This document shows, piece by piece, positions 1 to 13,200 of a DNA stretch of 64,000 nucleotides. The first letter of the stretch is position 1, and each line of letters opens with the position of its first letter. The notes below the pieces were generated by a model that ran no database searches, was not told where the DNA came from, and saw nothing but the letters and a program-made list of their open reading frames with translations. Location of the stretch: positions 1,079,501 to 1,143,500 of the forward strand of contig JAWQEG010000526.1 of the NCBI GenBank assembly GCA_033782935.1, written 5' to 3'. Source of the DNA: Petrolisthes cinctipes. Taxonomy: Eukaryota; Arthropoda; Malacostraca; Decapoda; Porcellanidae. Made by a program: the position numbers and the translations under genes.

Positions 1-251
1 TATCGACTTTTTGGCACCTAAAATATCGATTTTTAGCATGTTTTGGGCATGTATTTTGAAAAAAATCTAACACGGAGTAGGCATGTACAGATCGCTTCTG
101 GGACCCCAAAATATCGAATTTTCGGGTGTTTTGAGCCTGAATTTGAGATATAAACGGGTACTGAAGATGCATGCCCATATCGACTTTTTGGCACCTAAAA
201 CATCGATTTTGAGCATGTTGTGGGCCTGTATTTTGTAAATACTCTAACACT

Positions 252-428
252 GAGTAGGCATGTACAGATCGCTTCTGGGACCCCAAAAAATCGAATTTTC
301 GGGTGTTTTTAGCCTGAATTTGAGATATAAACGGGTACTAAAGATGCATGCACATATCGACTTTTGGGCACCTAAAACATCGATTTTGAGCATGTTTTGG
401 GCCTGTATTTTGAAAATACTCTAATACG
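252..428. repeat. Representative 177-bp long monomer (internal dimer)
   Basis: One full long unit, measured between successive GAGTAGG positions. It contains two related halves. Half A (89 bp) runs from GGGACCCC through the ATGCATGCACATATCGAC part. Half B (88 bp) runs from GGGCACCT through GCATGTACAGATCGCTTCT. My ungapped hand alignment of consensus-like halves gives about 59 of 88 matching positions. The best-kept boxes are AAAATATCGA and TGTTTTGRGCCTG. The satellite therefore grew from an ancestral unit of about 88 bp that was dimerised and then amplified. Confidence 0.85.
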
Positions 429-575
429 GAGTAGGCATGTACAGATCGCTTTTGGGACCCCAAAATATCGAATTTTCGGGTGTTTTGGGTCTGAATTTGA
501 GATATCGCCTTTACGCTCCTAAAATATCGATTTTTAGCATGTTTTGAGCCTATAATTTGAAAATATTCTAGCACT
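429..575. repeat. Representative 147-bp short monomer
   Basis: A short unit aligns to the long unit except for a missing segment in the second part of half A. In long units GAGATAT is followed by about 29 bp (AAACGGGTAC to GCACATAT) before CGACTTTT. In short units GATAT joins directly to CGCCTTTACGCACC (147-bp type) or CGACTTTTTGGCACC (148-bp type). The lost segment ends in ATAT and is preceded by ATAT, which fits deletion between short direct repeats. The 147-bp type keeps the minus-strand frame; the 148-bp type breaks it. Confidence 0.85.
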
Positions 576-3500
576 GAGTAGGCATGTACAGACCGCTTCT
601 GGGACCCCAAAATATCGAATTTTTGGGTGTTTTGAGCTTGAATTTGAGATATAAACGAGTACAGAAGATGCATGCACATATCGACTTTTCGGCACCTAAA
701 ATATCGATTTTGAGCATGTTTTGAGCCTATATTTTGAAAACATTCTAGCACTGAGTAGGCATGTACAGATCGCTTCTGGGACCCCTAAATACCGAATTTT
801 CGGGTGTTTTGGGCCTTAATTTGAGATATCGACTTTTTGGCACCTAAAATATCGATTTTTAGCATGATTTTAGCCTATATTTTGAAAATATTCTAGCACT
901 GAGTAGGCATGTACAGATTGCTTCTGGGACACCAAAATATTGAATTTTCGGGTGTTTTGAGCCTGAATTTGAGATAAGAACGGGTACAGAAGATATCGAT
1001 TTTCAGCATGTTTTGGGCATGTATTTTGAATATACTCTAACACGGAGTAGGCATGTACAGATCGCTTCTGGGACCCCAAAATATCGAATTTTCGGGTGTT
1101 TTGAGCCTGAATTTGAGATATAAACGGGTACTGAAGATGAATGCACATATCGACTTTTGGGCACCTAAAACATCTATTTTGAGCATGTTTTGGGCCTGTA
1201 TTTTGTAAATACTCTAACACTGAGTAGGCATGTACAGATCGCTTCTGGGACTCCAAAAAATCGAATTTTCGGGTGTTTTGAGCCTGAATTTGAGATATAA
1301 ACGGGTACTAAAGATGCATGCACATATCGACTTTTGGGCACCTAAAACATCGATTTTGAGCATGTTTTGGGCCTGTATTTTGTAAATACTCTAACACGGA
1401 TTAGGCATGTACAGATCGCTTCTGGGACCCCAAAATATCGAATTTTCGGGTGTTTTGGGCCTGAATTTGAGATATCGCCTTTACGCACCTAAAATATCGA
1501 TGTTTAGCATGTTTTGAGCCTACAATTTGAAAATATTCTAGCACTGAGTAAGCATGTACAGATCGCTTCTGGGACCCCAAAATATCGAATTTTCGGGTGT
1601 TTTGAGCTTGAATTTGAGATATAATCGAGTACAGAAGATGCATTCACATATCGACTTTTTGGCACCTAAAATATCTATTTTGAGCATGTTTTGAGCCTAT
1701 ATTTTGAAAACATTCTAGCACTGAGTAGGCATGTACAGATTGCTTCTGGGACCCCAAAATATTGAATTTTCGGGTGTTTTGAGCCTAAATTTGAGATATA
1801 AACGGGCACAGAAGATACATGCACATATTGACTTTGGGCATCTAAAATATCGATTTTTAGCATGTTTTGGTCATGTATTTTGAAAATACTCTAACACGGA
1901 GTAGGCATGTACAGATCGATTCTGGGACCCCAAAATATCGAATTTTCGGGTGTTTTGAGCCTGAATTTGAGATATAAACGGGTACTAAAGATGCATGCAC
2001 ATATCAACTTTTGGGCACCTAAAACATCGATTTTGAGAATGTTTTGGGCCTGTATTTTGAAAATACTCTAACACGGAGTAGGCATGTACAGATCGCTTCT
2101 GGGACCCCAAAATATCGAATTTTCGGGTGTTTTGGGCCTGAATTTGAGATATCGCCTTTACGCACCTAAAATATCGATGTTTAGCATGTTTTGAGCCTAT
2201 AATTTGAAAATATTCTGGCACTGAGTAGCCATGTTCAGATCGCTTCTGGGACCCCAAAATATCGAATTTTCGGGTGTTTTGAGCTTGAATTTGAGATATA
2301 AACGAGTACAGAAGATGCATGCACATATCGACTTTTGGGCACCTAAAATATCGATTTTGAGCATGTTTTGAGAATATATTTTGAAAACATTCTAGCATTG
2401 AGTAGGCATGTACAGATCGCATCTGGGACCCCTAAATATCGAATTTTCGGGTGTTTTGGGCCTTAATTTGAGATATCGACTTTTTGGCACCTAAAATATC
2501 GATTTTTAGCATGTTTTTAGCCTATATTTTGAAAATATTTTAGCACTGAGTAGGCATGTACAGATTGCTTCTGGGACCCCAAAATATTGAATTTTCGGGT
2601 GTTTTGAGCCTGAATTTGAGATATAAACGGGTACAGAAGATACATGCACATATTGACTTTGAGCATCTAAAATATCGATTTTGAGCATGTTTTGGGCCTG
2701 TATTTTGTAAATACTCTAACACGGAGTAGGCATGTACAGATCGCTTCTGGGACCACATGATATCGAATTTTCGGGTGTTTTGGGCCTGAATTTGAGATAT
2801 CGTCTTTACGCACTTAAAATATCGATATTTAGCATGTTTTGAGCCTATATTTTGAAAATATTCTAGCACTGAGTAGGCATGTACAGATCGCTTCTGGGAC
2901 CCCAAAATATCGAATTTTCGGGTGTTTTGAGCCTGAATTTGAGATATCGCCTTACGCACCTAAAATATCGATTTTTAGCATGTTTTGAAGCCTATAATTT
3001 GAAAATATTCTAGCACTGAGTAGGCATGTACAGATCGCTTCTGGGACCCCAAAATATCGATTTTTTGAGTGTTTTGAGCTTGAATTTGAAATATAAACGA
3101 GTACAGAAGATGCATGCACATATCGACTTTTGGGCACCTAAAATATCGATTTTGAGCATGTTTTAAGCCTATATTTTGAAAACATTCTAGCACTGAGTAG
3201 GCATGTACAGATCGCTTCTGGGACCCCTAAATATCGAATTTTCGGGTGTTTTGGGCCTTAATTTGAGATATCGACTTTTTGGCACCTAAAATATCGATTT
3301 TTAGCATGTTTTTAGCCTATATTTTGAAAATATTCTAGCACTGAGTAGGCATGTACAGATTGCTTCTGAGACCCCAAAATATTGAATTTTCGGGTGTTTT
3401 GAGCCTGTATTTGAGATATAAACGGGTACAGAAGATACATGCACATATTGACTTTGGGCATCTAAAATATCGATTTTTAGCATGTTTTGGGCATGTATTT

Positions 3501-4697
3501 TGAAAATACTCTAACACGGAGTAGGCATTTACAGATCGCTTCTGGGACCCCAAAATATCGAATTTTCGGGTGTTTTGAGCCTGAATTTGAGATATAAACG
3601 GGTACTGAAGATGCATGCCCATATCGACTTTTTGGCACCTAAAACATCGATTTTGAGCATGTTTTGGGCCTGTATTTTGTAAATACTCTAACACTGAGTA
3701 GGCATGTACAGATCGCTTCTGGGACCATAAAAAATCTAATTTTCGGGTGTTTTCAGCCTGAATTTGAGATATAAACGGGTACTAAAGATGCATGCACATA
3801 TCGACTTTTGGGCACCTAAAACATCGATTTTGAGCATGTTTTGGGCCTGTATTTTGAAAATACTCTAACACGGAGTAGGCATGTACAGATCGCTTCTGGG
3901 ACCCCAGAATATCGAATTTTCGGGTGTTTTGGGCCTGAATTTGAGATATCGCCTTTACGCACCTAAAATATCGATTTCTAGCATGTTTTGAGCCTATAAT
4001 TTGAAAATATTCTAGCACTGAGTAGGCATGTACAGATCGCTTCTGGGACCCAAAAATATCGAATTTTCGGGTGTTTTGAGCTTGAATTTGAGATATAAAC
4101 GAGTACAGAAGATGCATGCACATATCGACTTTTGGGCACCTAAAATATCGATTTTGAGCATGTTTTGAGCCTATATTTTGAAAACATTCTAGCATTGAGT
4201 AGGCATGTACAGATCGCTTCTGGGACCCCTAAATATCGAATTTTCGGGTGTTTTGGGCCTTAATTTGAGATATCGACTTTTTGGCACCTAAAATATCGAT
4301 TTTTAGCATGTTTTTAGCCTATATTTTGAAAATATTCTAGCACTGAGTAGGCATGTACAGATTGCTTCTGGGACCCCAAAATATTGAATTTTCGGGTGTT
4401 TTCAGCCTGAATTTGAGATATAAACGGGTACAGAAGATACATGCACATATTGACTTTGGGCATCTAAAATATCGATTTTCAGCATGTTTTGGGCATGTAT
4501 TTTGAAAATACTTTAACACGGAGTAGGCTTGTACAGATCGCTTCTGGGACCCCAAAAAATCGAATTTTCGGGTGTTTAGGGCCAGAATTTGAGATATAAA
4601 CGGGTACAGAAGATGCATGCACATATCGACTTTTGGGCACCTAAAATATCGATTTTGAGCATGTTTTGAGCCAATATTTTGAAAACATTCTCGCACT

Positions 4698-4720
4698 GAG
4701 TAGGCTAACACGGAGTAGGC
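4698..4720. repeat. Monomer variant with 15-bp internal duplication (1 of 4)
   Basis: The usual CTGAGTAGGCATG is replaced by GAGTAGGC-TAACACG-GAGTAGGC, which adds 15 bp by a second copy of the unit-boundary segment. The same rare form is found at 24823-24845, 38083-38105 and 40106-40128, so it is an informative marker of shared descent of distant array segments. Confidence 0.85.
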
Positions 4721-5799
4721 ATGTACAGATCGCTTCTGGGACCCCAAAATATTGAATTTTCGGGTGTTTAGGGCCAGAATTTGAGATATAAACGGGTACA
4801 GAAGATACATGCACATATTGACTTTGGGAATCTAAAATATCGATTTTGAGCATGTTTTGGGCCTGTATTTTGAAAATACTCTAACACGGAGTAGGCATGT
4901 ACAGATCGCTTCAGGGACCCCAAAATATCGAATTTTCGGGTGTTTTGAGCCTGAATTTGAGATATAAACGGGTACTGAAGATGCTTGCACATATCGACTT
5001 TTGGGCACCTAAAACATCGATTTTGAGCATGTTTTGGGCCTGTATTTTGTAAATACTCTAACAAGGAGTAGGCATGTACAGATCGCTTTTGGGACCCCAA
5101 AATATCGAATTTTCGGGTGTTTAGGGCCAGAATTTGAGATATAAACGGGTACAGAAGATACATGCACATATTGACTTTGGGCATCTAAAATATCGATTTT
5201 GAGCATGTTTTGGGCCTGTATTTTGAAAATACTCTAACACGGAGTAGGCATGTACAGATCGCTTCTGGGACCCCAAAATATCGAATTTTCGGGTGTTTTT
5301 GAGCCCGAATTTGAGATATAAACGGGTACTGAAGATGCTTGCACATATCGACTTTTGGGCACCTAAAACATCGATTTTGAGCATGTTTTGGACCTGTATT
5401 TAGTAAATACTCTAACAAGGAGTAGGCATGTACAGATCGCTTCTGGGACCCCAAAATATCGAATTTTCGGGTGTTTTGGGCCTGAATTTGAGATATCGCC
5501 TTTACGCACCTAACATATCGATTTTTAGCATGTTTTGAGCCTATATTTTGAAAATATTCTAGCACTGAGTAGGCATGTACAGATCGCTTCTGGGACCCCA
5601 AAATATCGAATTTTCGGGTGTTTTGGGCCTGATTTTGAGATATCGCCTTTACGCACCTAACATATCGATTTTTAGCATGTTTTGAGCCTATATTTTGAAA
5701 ATATTCTAGCACTGAGTAGGCATGTACAGATCGCTCCTGGGACCCCAAAATATCGAATTTTCGGGTGTTTTCAGCCTGAATTTGAGATATAAACGAATT

Positions 5800-7000
5800 C
5801 AGAAGATGCATACACATATTGACTTTGGGCACCAAAAATATCGATTTTCAGCATGTTTTGGGCCTGAATTTTGAAAATACTCTAACACGGAGTAGGCATG
5901 TACAGATCGCTTCTGGGTCCCCAAAATATCGAATTTTCGGGTGTTTAGGGCCAGAATTTGAGATATAAACGGGTACGGAAGATGCATGCAGATATCGACT
6001 TTTGGGCACCTAAAAGATCGATTTTCAGTATGTTTTTGGCCTGTATTTTGAAAATACTCTAACACGGAGTAGGCATGTACAGATCGCTTCTGGGACCCCT
6101 AAATATCGAAGATTCGGGTGTTTTGTGACTGATTTTGAGATATCGACTTTTTGGCACGTAAAATATCGATTTTGAGCATGTTTTTAGCCTATATTTTGAA
6201 AACATTCTAGCACTGGGTAGGCATGTACAGGTCGCTTCTGGGACCTAAAAATATCGAATTTTCGGGTGTTTAGGGTTCAGAATTTGAGATATAAACGGGT
6301 ACAGAAGATACATGCACATATTGACTTTGGGCATCTAAAATATCGATTTTCAGCATGTTTTGGGCATGTATTTTGAATATACTCTAACACGAAGTAGGCA
6401 TGTACAGATCGCTTCTGGGACCCAAAAATATCGAATTTTCGGGTGTTATGGGCCTGAGTTTGAGGTATCGCCTTTACGCACCTAAAATATCGATTTTTAG
6501 CATGTTTTGAGCCTATAATTTGAAAATATTCTAGCACTGAGTAGGCATGTACAGATCGCTTCTGGGACCCCAAAATATCGAATTTTCGGGTGTTTTGAGC
6601 TTGAATTTCAGATATAAACGAGTACAGAAGATGCATGCACATATCGACTTTTGGGCACCTAAAATATCGATTTTGAGCATGTTTTGAGCCTATATTTTGA
6701 AAACATTCTAGCACTGAGTAGGCATGTACAGATCGCTTCTGGGACCCCAAAATATCGAATTTTCGGGTGTTTTGGGACTGAATTTGAGATATCGCCTTTA
6801 CGCACCTAAAATATCGATTTTTAGCATGTTTTGAGCCTATAATTTGAAAATATTCTAGCACTGAGTAGGCATGTACAGATCGCTTCTGGGACCCCAAAAT
6901 ATCGAATTTTCGGGTGTTTTGAGCTTGAATTTCAGATATAAACGAGTACAGAAGATGCATGCACATATCGACTTTTAGGCACCTAAAATATCGATTTTGA
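5800..7000. repeat. Higher-order block, copy 1 of the GAAGATTCGGG family
   Basis: This block carries the rare variant GAAGATTCGGG at 6108 and the variant GGGTGTTATGGG near 6441. It matches 9060-10260 at a constant offset of 3260 bp. The same GAAGATTCGGG marker recurs at 9368, 26882, 33685 and 36010, so this monomer sequence context has been copied at least five times in the window. Block edges are approximate because all neighbours are also satellite. Confidence 0.7.
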
Positions 7001-7363
7001 GCATGTTTTGAGCCTATATTTTGAAAACATTCTAGCACTGAGTAGGCATGTACAGATCGCTTCCGGGACCCCAAAATATCGAATTTTCGGGTGTTTTGGG
7101 CCTGAATTTGAGATATCGCCTTTACGCACCTAAAATATCGATTTTTAGCATGTTTTGAGCCTATAATTTGAAAATATTCTAGCACCGAGTAGGCATGTAC
7201 AGATCGCTTCTGGGACCCCAAAATATCGAATTTTTGGGTGTTTTGAGCTTGAATTTGAGATATAAACGAGTACAGAAGATGCATGCACATATCGACTTTT
7301 GGGCACCTAAAATATCGATTTTGAGCATGTTTTGAACCTATATTTTGAAAACATTCTAGCACT
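6539..7363. repeat. Regular 324-bp (177+147) dimeric higher-order segment
   Basis: GAGTAGG-type landmarks at 6539, 6716, 6863, 7040, 7187 and 7364 are spaced 177, 147, 177, 147 and 177 bp. This is a strict long-short alternation, a 324-bp higher-order unit. The related block near 9.8-10.3 kb has one such dimer fewer: the offset between the blocks drops from 3260 to 2936 bp, a difference of exactly 324. This is what unequal exchange in register with the dimer would give. Similar alternation is seen near 25.6-26.2, 34.0-34.9 and 36.3-37.2 kb. Confidence 0.8.
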
Positions 7364-9059
7364 GAGTAGGCATGTACAGATCGCTTCTGGGACCCCTAAA
7401 TATCGAATTTTCGGGTGTTTTGGGCCTTAATTTGAGATATCGACTTTTTGGCACCTAAAATATCGATTTTTAGCATGTTTCTAGCCTATATTTTGAAAAT
7501 ATTCTAGCACTGAGTGCCTAGGCATGTACAGATTGCTTCTGGGACCCCAAAATATTGAATTTTCGGGTGTCTGAATTTAAGATATAAACGGGTACAGAAG
7601 ATACATGCACATATTGACTTTGGGCATCTAAAATATCGATTTTCAGCATATTTTGGGTCTATATTTTGAAAATACTCTAACAAGGATTAGGCATGTACAG
7701 ATCGCTTCTGGGACCCCAAAATATCGAATTTTCGGGTGTTTTGGGCCTGAATTTGAGATATCGCCTTTACGCACCTAAAATATCGATGTTTAGCATGTTT
7801 TGAGCCTATAATTTGAAAATATTCTAGCACTGAGTAGGCATGTACAGATCGCTTCTGGGACCCCAAAATATCGAATTTTCGGGTGTTTTGAGCTTGAATT
7901 TGAGATATAAACGAGTACAGAAGATGCATGCACATATCGACTTTTGGGCACCTAAAATATCGATTTTGAGCATGTTTTGAGCCTATATTTTGAAAACATT
8001 CTAGCATTGGGTAGGCATGTACAGATAGCTTCTGGGACCCCTAAATATCGAATTTTCGGGTGTTTTGGGCCTTAATTTGAGATATAGACTTTTTGGCACC
8101 TAAAATATCGATTTTTAGCATGTTTCTAGCCTATATTTTGAAAATATTCTAGCACTGAGTAGGCATGTACAGATTGCTTCTGGGACCCCAAAATATTGAA
8201 TTTTCGGGTGTCTGAATTTAAGATATAAACGGGTACAGAAGATACATGCACATATTGACTTTGGGCATCTAAAATATCGATTTTGAGCATGTTTTGGGCC
8301 TGTATTTTGAAAATACTCTAACACGGAGTAGGCATGTACAGATCGCTTCTGGGACCCCAAAATATCGAATTTTCGGGTGTTTTGAGCCTGAATTTGAGAT
8401 ATAAACGGGTACTGAAGATGCTTGCACATATCGACTTTTGGGCACCTAAAACATCGATTTTAAGCATGTTTTGGACCTGTATTTTGTAAATACTCTAACA
8501 AGGAGTAGGCTTGTACAGATCGCTTCTGGGACCCCAAAATATCGAATTTTCGGGTGTTTTGGGCCTGAATTTGAGATATCGCCTTTACGCACCTAACATA
8601 TCGATTTTTAGCATGTTTTGAGCCTATATTTTGAAAATATTCTCGCACTGAGTATGCATGTACAGATCGCTCCTGGGACCCCAAAATATCGAATTTTCGG
8701 GTGTTTTCAGCCTGAATTTGAGATATAAACGAGTTCAGAAGATGCATGCACATATCGACTTTTGGGCACCTAAAACATCGATTTTGAGCATGTTTTGGAC
8801 CTGTATTTTGTAAATACTCTAACAAGGAGTAGGCATGTACAGATCGCTTCTGGGACCCCAAAATAACGAATTTTCGGGTGTTTTGGGCCTGAATTTGTGA
8901 TATCGCCTTTACGCACCTAACATATCGATTTTTAGCATGTTTTGAGCCTATATTTTGAAAATATTCTAGCACTGAGTAGGCATGTACAGATCGCTCCTGG
9001 GACCCCAAAATATCGAATTTTCGGGTGTATTCAGCCTGAATTTGAGATATAAACGAATT

Positions 9060-10260
9060 TAGAAGATGCATACACATATTGACTTTGGGCACCAAAAATA
9101 TCGATTTTCAGCATGTTTTGTGCCTGAATTTTGAAAATACTCTAACACGGAGTAGGCATGTACAGATCGCTTCTGGGACCCCAAAATATCGAATTTTCGG
9201 GTGTTTAGGGCCAGAATTTGAGATATAAACGGGTACGGAAGATGCATGCACATATCGACTTTTGGGCACCTAAAAGATCGATTTTCAGTATATTTTTGGC
9301 CTGTATTTTGAAAATACTCTAACACGGAGTAGGCATGTACAGATCGCTTCTGGGACCCCTAAATATCGAAGATTCGGGTGTTTTGTGACTGATTTTGAGA
9401 TATCGACTTTTTGGCACGTAAAATATCGATTTTGAGCATGTTTTTAGCCTATATTTTGAAAACATTCTAGCACTGGGTAGGCATGTACAGATCGCTTCTG
9501 GGACCTAAAAATATCGAATTTTCGGGTGTTTAGGGTTCAGAATTTGAGATATAAACGGGTACAGAAGATACATGCACATATTGACTTTGGGCATCTAAAA
9601 TATCGATTTTCAGCATGTTTTGGGCATGTGTTTTGAATATACTCTAACACGAAGTAGGCATGTACAGATCGCTTCTGGGACCCAAAAATATCGAATTTTC
9701 GGGTGTTATGGGCCTGAATTTGAGGTATCGCCTTTACGCACCTAAAATATCGATTTTTAGCATGTTTTGAGCCTATAATTTGAAAATATTCTAGCACTGA
9801 GTAGGCATGTACAGATCGCTTCTGGGACCCCAAAATATCGAATTTTCGGGTGTTTTGAGCTTGAATTTCAGATATAAACGAGTACAGAAGATGCATGCAC
9901 ATATCGACTTTTGGGCACCTAAAATATCGATTTTGAGCATGTTTTGAGCCTATATTTTGAAAACATTCTAGCACTGAGTAGGCATGTACAGATCGCTTCT
10001 GGGACCCCAAAATATCGAATTTTCGGGTGTTTTGGGCCTGAATTTGAGATATCGCCTTTACGCACCTAAAATATCGATTTTTAGCATGTTTTGAGCCTAT
10101 AATTTGAAAATATTCTAGCACTGAGTAGGCATGTACAGATCGCTTCTGGGACCCCAAAATATCGAATTTTCGGGTGTTTTGAGCTTGAATTTGAGATATA
10201 AACGAGTACAGAAGATGCATGCACATATCGACTTTTGGGCACCTAAAATATCGATTTTGA
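9060..10260. repeat. Higher-order block, copy 2 of the GAAGATTCGGG family
   Basis: Matches 5800-7000 at offset 3260 bp, including the GAAGATTCGGG variant (9368) and GGGTGTTATGGG (near 9701). A further copy starts near 26570 (offset 17514 bp from this one). After the first few hundred bases the match continues only with a one-dimer (324-bp) offset change, so the copies differ in dimer number. Confidence 0.7.
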
Positions 10261-13200
10261 GCATGTTTTGAACCTATATTTTGAAAACATTCTAGCACTG
10301 AGTAGGCATGTACATATCGCTTCTGGGACCCCTAAATATCGAATTTTCGGGTGTTTTGGGCCTTAATTTGAGATATCGACTTTTTGGCACCTAAAATATC
10401 GATTTTTAGCATGTTTTTAGCCTATATTTTGAAAATATTCTAGCACTGAGTAGGCATGTACAGATTGTTTCTGGGACCCCAAAATATTGAATTTTCGGGT
10501 GTTTTGAGCCTGAATTTCAGATATAAACGGGTACAGAAGATACATGCACATATTGACTTTGGGCATCTAAAATATCAATTTTTAGCATGTTTTGGGCATG
10601 TATTTTGAAAATACTCTAACACGGAGTAGGCATGTACAGATCGATTCTGGGACCCCAAAATATCGAATTTTCGGGTGTTTTGAGCCTGAATTTGAGATAT
10701 AAACGAGTACAGAAGATGCATGCACATATCGACTTGTGGGCACCTAAAATATCGATTTTGAGCATGTTTTGAGAATATATTTTGAAAACATTCTAGCATT
10801 GAGTAGGCATGTACAGATCGCTTCTGGGACCCCTAAATATCGAATTTTCGGGTGTTTTGGGCCTTAATTTGAGATATCGACTTTTTGGCACCTAAAATAT
10901 CGATTTTTAGCATGTTTTTAGCCTATATTTTGAAAATATTCTAGCACTGAGTAGGCATGTACAGATCGCTTCTGGGACCCCAAAATATTGAATTTTCGGG
11001 TGTTTTGAGCCTGAATTTCAGATATAAACGGGTACAGAAGATACATGCACATATTGACTTTGGGCATCTAAAATATCGATTTTTAGCATGTTTTGGGCAT
11101 GTATTTTGAAAATACTCTAACACGGAGTAGGCATGTACAGATCGATTCTGGGACCCCAAAATATCGAATTTTCGGGTGTTTTGAGCCTGAATTTGAGATA
11201 TAAACGGGTACTGAAGATGCATGCCCATATCGACTTTTTGGCACCTAAAACATCGATTTTGAGCATGCTTTGGGCCTGTATTTTGAAAATACTCTAACAC
11301 GGAGTAGGCATGTACAGATCGCTTCTGGGACCCCTAAATATCGAATTTTCGGGTGTTTTGGTCCTTAATTTGAGATATCGACTTTTTGGCACCTAAGAGA
11401 TCGATTTTTAGCATGTTTCGAGCCTATATTTTGAAAATATTCTAGCACTGAGTAGGCATGTACAGATTGCTTCTGGGACCCCAAAATATTGAATTTTCGG
11501 GTGTTTTGAGCCTGAATTTGAGATATAAACGGGTACAGAAGAAACATGCACATATTGACTTTGGGCATCTAAAATATCGATTTTCAGCATGTTTTGGGCA
11601 TGTATTGTGAAAATACTCTATCACGGAGTAGGCATGTACAGATCGCTTCTGGGACCCCAAAATATCGAATTTTCGGGTGTTTTGAGCCTGAATTTGAGAT
11701 ATAAACGGGTACTGAAGATGCATGCACATATCGACTTTTGGGCACCTAAAACATCGATTTTGAGCATGTTTTGGGCCTGTATTTAGTAAATACTCTAACA
11801 CGGAGTAGGCATGTACAGATCGCTTCTGGGACCACATGATATCGAATTTTCGGGTGTTTTGGGCCTGAATTTGAGATATCGCCTTCACGCACTTAAAATA
11901 TCGATTTTTAGCATGTTTTTAGCCTATAATTTGAAAATATTCTAGCACTGAGTAGGTATGTACAGATCGCTTCTGGGACCCCAAAATATCGTTTTTTTGG
12001 GTGTTTTGAGCTTGAATTTGAGATATAAACGAGTACAGAAGATGCATGCACATATCGACTTTTGGGCACCTAAAATATCGATTTTGAGCATGTTTTGAGC
12101 CTATATTTTGAAAACATTCTTGCACTGAGTAGGCATGTACAGATCGCTTCTGGGACCCCTAAATATCGAATTTTCGGGTGTTTTGGGCCTTAATTTGAGA
12201 TATCGACTTTTTGGCACCTAAAATATCGATTTTTAGCATGTTTTTAGCCTATATTTTGAAAATATTCTAGCACTGAGTAGGCATGTACAGATTGCTTATG
12301 GGACCCCAAAATATTGAATTTTCGGGTGTTTTGAGCCTGTATTTGAGATATAAACGGGTACAGAAGATATATGCACATATTGATTTTGGGCATCTAAAAT
12401 ATCGATTGTTAGCATGTTTTAGGCATGTATTTTGAAAATACTCTAACACGGAGTAGGCATGTACAGATCGCTTATGGGACCCCAAAATATCGAATTTTCG
12501 GGTGTTTTGAGCCTGAATTTGAGATATAAACGGGTACTGAAGATGCATGCCCATATCGACTTTTTGGCACCTAAAACATCGATTTTGAGCATGTTTTGGG
12601 CCTGTATTTTGTAAATACTCTAACACTGAGTAGGCATGTACAGATCGCTTCTGGGACCCCAAAATATCGAATTTTCGGGTGTTTTGAGCCTGAATTTGAG
12701 ATATAAACAGGTACTAAAGATGCATGCACATATCGACTTTTGGGCACCTAAAACATCGATTTTGAGAATGTTTTGGGCCTGTATTTTGAAAATACTCTAA
12801 CACGGAGTAGACATGTACAGATCGCTTCTGGGACCCCAAAATATCGAATTTTCGGGTGTTTTGGGCCTGAATTTGAGATATCGCCTTTACGCACCTAAAA
12901 TATCGATGTTTAGCATGTTTTGAGCCTATAATTTGAAAATATTCTAGCACTGAGTAGGCATGTACAGATCGCTTCTGGGACCCCAAAATATCGAATTTTC
13001 GGGTGTTTTGAGCTTGAATTTGAGATATAAACGAGTACAGAAGATGCATGCACATATCGACTTGTGGGCACCTTAAATATCGATTTTGAGCATGTTTTGA
13101 GAATATATTTTGAAAACATTCTAGCATTGAGTAGGCATGTACAGATCGCTTCTGGGACCCCTAAATATCGAATTTTCGGGTGTTTTGGGCCTTAATTTGA

